From positions 1 through 19,126 of the forward strand of contig CAYGTS010000034.1 in NCBI GenBank assembly GCA_964352905.1: DNA of 19,126 nucleotides, given 5' to 3'. The stretch comes from CAYGTS01 sp964352905. GTDB lineage: Bacteria > Pseudomonadota > Gammaproteobacteria > JAHCLG01. Position numbers and translations under genes: made by a program. Of this stretch, positions 16,365 through 19,126 are shown in pieces (the first letter of the stretch is position 1; each line of letters opens with the position of its first letter). The notes below the pieces were generated by a model that was given only the letters and a program-made list of their open reading frames with translations, did not search any database and was not told where the DNA came from.

Positions 16365-17280
16365 GTATTTCTATTTCTTCGGCTAAGGTTTTTATGCCAG
16401 AAATTTTGCTGATTAACTTTGAATGAGTTTTTTTAGTATTGCGCATGCTATCCTCAATGATGTTGCGCCAGTTAGGGACTTTCAGAGAGGATAAAATTGC
16501 AGACCATGTTGAAAAGTCATGCTGCGTAAAGGCAAGAAGTGCTTTTGATAAATTGCTGATAAAGAAGTTTTTTTGTGTTTTATTGAATTCCCAAAAAGCT
16601 AGTTTTGTCAATTCGATAAAAATTTTATTGTGTGCTAATTCATCTTTATTATGTAACTCATTCAATTTTTGATGAGATGTTTGAATTTCGTCAGATTTTG
16701 CTAGTAAATCTAAATAGGCATTGATAGTCATTTCTGATACTACCGCCCATATAAACTGTAATAAATTTTTTTCCCATTGCTGAGAATGTTGATCTTGTAA
16801 TTGCCGTAGTGATGTATAAATGATTGAGTGAGGGAAATCAATTCCAAGAGTGATTTCCCTCGCTTTTTTCGTTTCAAGGATTGCAACTTCATGCATCATT
16901 AAGTGGAATTGCTCATCAATTAATGTCTGCTGTAATACGCGGCGCGAACATAAATCTTCTGCACCAGGAGTTTGATGGTGTAATAAATTATTAATAGCGG
17001 GAGCTGTAACTAAATCTTCAATCTCAAGGACTCGCTCATTATAGGTTAACCAAGCCCAGGTTAATATTTGTTGTTTTTGCTGTTCATTTATCTTAATAAA
17101 TAATGGGTGTTCGCTAAATGGAATAATCTCAAGAGGATAATCAGGTTTTTCTAAATCATAGTGATACAAATTTTGATCATAATAGGCATCTTTACGAATG
17201 CCAGCACGACAATGCCAGCGTTGAGAAAATCGGTTGAGTAAGTTGTGACTTTTTGATTTTTTATATTCTAAGCTATCCAT
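16336..17280 (-). CDS. AurF-like non-heme diiron oxygenase
   Basis: The 314-residue, mostly helical protein has seven candidate metal ligands: E88, E123, H126, E183, H210, E214 and H217. Their spacing is the same as the ligands I recall for AurF (E101, E136, H139, E196, H223, E227, H230). Visible motifs are DEQFHLMMHE (122-131), VSEMT (181-185) and LHNKDELAH (209-217). AurF and CmlI oxidise an amine to hydroxylamine and nitro forms, and relatives hydroxylate carbon, so N-oxygenation is a likely but not certain role. It is the first gene of the minus-strand operon, with AAGGAAAAT before the ATG at 17280. It would need an electron donor, which is not evident in this window. Confidence 0.85.
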   Translation of the reverse strand: MDSLEYKKSKSHNLLNRFSQRWHCRAGIRKDAYYDQNLYHYDLEKPDYPLEIIPFSEHPLFIKINEQQKQQILTWAWLTYNERVLEIEDLVTAPAINNLLHHQTPGAEDLCSRRVLQQTLIDEQFHLMMHEVAILETKKAREITLGIDFPHSIIYTSLRQLQDQHSQQWEKNLLQFIWAVVSEMTINAYLDLLAKSDEIQTSHQKLNELHNKDELAHNKIFIELTKLAFWEFNKTQKNFFISNLSKALLAFTQHDFSTWSAILSSLKVPNWRNIIEDSMRNTKKTHSKLISKISGIKTLAEEIEIHDELHYEFT

Positions 17281-17361
17281 TATTTTCCTTGTTCTTTAAA
17301 CTTTAACTTTCTAATTTCAAAATGATAACATAACTTTTTTTTACCGCATAGTCTTTTTATT

Positions 17362-17391
17362 TTTGTAAATTTTGGACAAAAAATTTACAAA
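17362..17391. repeat. Perfect 12-bp inverted repeat, candidate operator
   Basis: TTTGTAAATTTT (17362-17373) and its exact reverse complement AAAATTTACAAA (17380-17391) are separated by six bases (GGACAA). It lies 82 bp upstream of the diiron oxygenase start and one base short of nothing: the MITE target duplication begins at 17392. It could be a repressor or activator site, or a cruciform. No U-run follows it on either strand, so it does not look like an intrinsic terminator. Confidence 0.6.
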
Positions 17392-17399
17392 CCCTTATG
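17392..17399. repeat. Left 8-bp target site duplication of MITE copy C
   Basis: CCCTTATG is repeated exactly at 17578-17585, directly abutting both ends of the MITE. Eight-base duplications are characteristic of IS66-type transposition. Confidence 0.9.
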
Positions 17400-17577
17400 G
17401 TATCTGCTCACCCCCTTTAGCTTTATATTTACCAGAACGTTCAGATTTGGCGATAAAAACAGCGAAAATATTTTTGAGAAAGCGCAGTGTATGAGTTATA
17501 CATGAGCATTTCGATAAAAGATTTTCGCTGTTTTTAGCCCAAATATGGGCGTTCCCTGCTACGGAGTGAGTAGTTAC
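17400..17577 (+). mobile_element. Complete 178-bp MITE with perfect 8-bp target duplication (copy C)
   Basis: The left end GTATCTGCTCAC (17400-17411) and the reverse complement of the right end GTGAGTAGTTAC (17566-17577) match at 10 of 12 positions. The flanks CCCTTATG (17392-17399) and CCCTTATG (17578-17585) are identical, a perfect 8-bp target duplication that proves transposition. The core from 17435 onward is nearly identical to copy B (2288 onward) and has the same long imperfect palindrome. Size is exactly the same as copy B. It lies in the divergent gap between the minus-strand operon and the plus-strand ATP-grasp gene. Confidence 0.93.
17474..17502 (+). promoter_or_regulatory. Candidate outward promoter inside MITE copy C
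   Basis: TTGAGA (17474-17479) and TATACA (17497-17502) are 17 bp apart, at the equivalent position to the motif in copy B. It would read rightward into the ATP-grasp gene at 17686. This is predicted by pattern only. Confidence 0.35.
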
Positions 17578-17585
17578 CCCTTATG
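17578..17585. repeat. Right 8-bp target site duplication of MITE copy C
   Basis: CCCTTATG is identical to 17392-17399 on the other side of the element. Confidence 0.9.
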
Positions 17586-17685
17586 TTTTAAATGGAGGTC
17601 CTTTTTGTAAGTTAGCAATGCTGGCATTTATTCACGAACATGATAGGATAAGCGCCATCGACTAAATGCATGGAGTAAAATATCA

Positions 17686-19056
17686 ATGCCTAAATATATA
17701 ATTATCTGTGATACACGCACAACTAAGGTGGATTGGAGTGAATTTTCGAATCCTCAAGAATATGAATTATATCTCATCACTGATAACGAAACTTATGCTG
17801 AATTAGCTGAAAAAGATCAGTTACGTTATATGAAAAAAGCGGTGAAAGTAAATGCCATGGAGAGTTATGAATTAATTAAGCGTGAAGCTGAAGCTATTAT
17901 TAAATCTCTCGAAGAGCGCGGTATTCAACGCGCGGATATTCGAATTGTTAATAATGATGAATTATGGATGGAAAAAGCTGCGAAATTACGGGTTGATCTT
18001 CAAACTGAAGGTGCTACATCGCAACAAGTATTACCTTTTCGAGATAAGGCGCGAGCAAAAGAACTTTTATCAGAGAAATGCAAAGAGTATCTTCCACAAT
18101 ATAAATTATTTATACCTGCAGATTATCTAGCTGATAAAGAGAGCTATCTTGATCACACTATTAAATTACTTGGATTACCTATTTTTGCAAAACCGACCAA
18201 TCTTGTAGGAAGCGTGGGGACAGGAATCATTAATTCTCGAGAAGAGCTAAGAAAATGGTGTGAAAAAAATCAAGCCAAAGGAAATATGGAGCTGGAAGAG
18301 TTTATTGATGGCACGCTATATCACTGTGATTCAATTATTCAAGATGGCCGTATTATTCATCAAGAAGCTTCCCGTTATTCTAATCCAGTGGCAACATTTA
18401 GACAGGGCAAACTTGTTGGCAGTATAAGATTGCCTGACACTGATCCGGATTATCTCGCAGCAGTTGAATTTAACAATCGTGTACTTGCTGAATTAAATCC
18501 GCCAGATGGCACAACTCATTTAGAATTTTTCAAAACAAATGATGGTCGCTTGATATTCTTAGAGTGTGCTGCGCGCTCTCCAGGCGGTATGATTTCTGAA
18601 GCTTACAAAATTGCGCCTGGTATCAATTATCACAAGTTGCAATACCAACTACAAGCAGGAGTGCCTGTTCAAGCTAAATTTAGTCGGGCTGATATTTTTA
18701 CTGCATGGTTATTTTTTCCTAGAATTAAGGGCACTTTTTTAGAAGGCTTTGAACCTAAAGGCTTAACAAGCCAATATCAAATGTTTTGGTTCGTAAAGCC
18801 CGGTGAAGAAATGCAACGCTCTCGAGATATAGGTCAGCCAGCTGGTAGCATAATGTTGATAAGTGCGAATTTTGAAATGCTTAGTCGCGAATATGAACAA
18901 CTGCAAAAAGAGTTTATTTGCTACCGCGCTAAACCGATAGGGAACCCCCCTCTTGGATTTTCATTGAGGTTAGAAGAAGGTAACCAGGAAAGTAACCAAG
19001 ATGAGAGCTCAGATGATGAAGACTTGCAATCTCAGTATCAGCGGACCATGAGATAA
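17686..19056 (+). CDS. Large ATP-grasp ligase with acidic C-terminal tail
   Basis: The 456-residue protein has an N-terminal Rossmann-like domain (1-110) followed by an ATP-grasp domain: FRDKARAKELL (118-128), PIFAKP (165-170), EEFIDG (204-209), and the metal-binding pair E280 (THLEFF) and E293 in ECAARSPGG (293-301). This layout resembles the carnosine-synthase/BacD-type amino acid ligases, which join two amino acids or an amino acid and an amine. The last 30 residues, rich in E, D, N and Q (about 427-448), are not needed for the fold and are unusual. GGAG lies about 10 bp before the ATG. It is separated from the minus-strand operon and may be transcribed from the MITE, so its link to the cluster is plausible but unproven. 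Confidence 0.82.
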   Translation: MPKYIIICDTRTTKVDWSEFSNPQEYELYLITDNETYAELAEKDQLRYMKKAVKVNAMESYELIKREAEAIIKSLEERGIQRADIRIVNNDELWMEKAAKLRVDLQTEGATSQQVLPFRDKARAKELLSEKCKEYLPQYKLFIPADYLADKESYLDHTIKLLGLPIFAKPTNLVGSVGTGIINSREELRKWCEKNQAKGNMELEEFIDGTLYHCDSIIQDGRIIHQEASRYSNPVATFRQGKLVGSIRLPDTDPDYLAAVEFNNRVLAELNPPDGTTHLEFFKTNDGRLIFLECAARSPGGMISEAYKIAPGINYHKLQYQLQAGVPVQAKFSRADIFTAWLFFPRIKGTFLEGFEPKGLTSQYQMFWFVKPGEEMQRSRDIGQPAGSIMLISANFEMLSREYEQLQKEFICYRAKPIGNPPLGFSLRLEEGNQESNQDESSDDEDLQSQYQRTMR

Positions 19057-19074
19057 TGATTACAATCACGACCA

Positions 19075-19126
19075 GTAATTCCCGGCGAGATGTTGAATAA
19101 CTCAAGAACGGTCAGATTTGAGGCAA
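19075..19126 (+). mobile_element. Possible left end of a divergent MITE relative (copy D)
   Basis: The sequence AGAACGGTCAGATTTG (19105-19120) resembles the conserved inner-arm start GAACGTTCAGATTTGG of copies B and C. A GTAATTCCC at 19075 lies about where a GTAA terminus would be expected, although 31 rather than 35-36 bp before the inner arm. The window ends before the right half. It starts 18 bp after the ATP-grasp stop codon. The relation is suggestive only. Confidence 0.4.

Larger units (their letters stand above)
17281..17399 (-). promoter_or_regulatory. Upstream region of the 12-gene minus-strand operon
   Basis: This 119-bp AT-rich stretch should contain the operon promoter because no other gap of comparable size exists until 5491. 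A weak sigma-70-like pair can be proposed on the minus strand: TTGTAA (complement of 17385-17390) and TACAAA (complement of 17362-17367) with 17 bp between. Both boxes lie in the arms of the inverted repeat at 17362-17391, so a repressor bound there could block transcription. AAGGA upstream of 17280 is the ribosome-binding site. The exact promoter is uncertain. Confidence 0.45.

Noticed and set aside
17281..17685. tRNA or small RNA gene in the divergent gap
   Set aside because: I saw no cloverleaf or conserved TpsiC-like element; most of the gap is the MITE and an AT-rich promoter region.
1..19126. CRISPR array
   Set aside because: The repeats are few, far apart and 178 bp long with inverted ends, not short direct repeats with regular spacers.

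Overview
The window is an AT-rich, gene-dense stretch of bacterial DNA. It holds a large accessory locus that looks like a biosynthetic gene cluster for a small, amino-acid-derived molecule that I do not recognise. Gene style (Shine-Dalgarno sites, tight overlaps, PepP- and ArgE-type proteins) and the AT-rich, repeat-littered intergenic regions suggest a gammaproteobacterium, possibly of the Legionellales or another host-associated lineage. That taxonomic guess is weak and rests on overall feel, not on a marker gene.

Layout. (1) Positions 1-54 are the right end of a short palindromic mobile element (MITE). (2) 89-2239 (+) encodes a cobalamin-type radical SAM enzyme. (3) 2252-2429 is a complete 178-bp MITE. 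(4) 2466-5487 (+) is a three-gene operon: flavin monooxygenase, aspartyl-hydroxylase-like Fe(II)/2-oxoglutarate dioxygenase, and a class-C26 gamma-glutamyl hydrolase-like protein. (5) 17280 down to 5491 (-) is one compact 12-gene operon. In transcription order it encodes: AurF-like diiron oxygenase, NUDIX hydrolase, DegT/DnrJ-type PLP aminotransferase, NAD-dependent epimerase/dehydratase, dual-specificity-type phosphatase, ArgE-like deacylase, PepP-like M24 aminopeptidase, full-length cysteinyl-tRNA synthetase homologue, RimK-like ATP-grasp ligase, short-chain dehydrogenase, enolase-superfamily protein, and a small NTF2-like protein. Its end meets the plus operon with only 3 bp between stop codons. 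(6) 17281-17399 is the promoter region of the minus operon and contains a perfect 12-bp inverted repeat. (7) 17400-17577 is a second complete 178-bp MITE. (8) 17686-19056 (+) encodes a second, larger ATP-grasp enzyme with an acidic tail. (9) 19075-19126 appears to be the start of a divergent relative of the same MITE.

How the genes may work together (inference). ATP-grasp and CysRS-type enzymes activate carboxylates. AurF, the flavin monooxygenase and the dioxygenase oxidise N or C. The radical SAM enzyme may methylate or rearrange. The epimerase, aminotransferase, phosphatase and NUDIX set would suit an amino-sugar or aminocyclitol branch. The deacylase and two peptidase/amidase-type proteins could release or recycle protected intermediates. 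No NRPS, PKS, transporter or regulator gene is visible, so the cluster may continue outside the window or use unlinked functions.

Mobile elements. The MITEs have GTAA-beginning terminal inverted repeats and 8-bp target duplications, the hallmarks of IS66-family movement. The three clear copies lie in the same orientation, each directly upstream of a plus-strand gene. The two complete copies contain a promoter-like motif pointing into that gene, so they may supply transcription start points to this locus.
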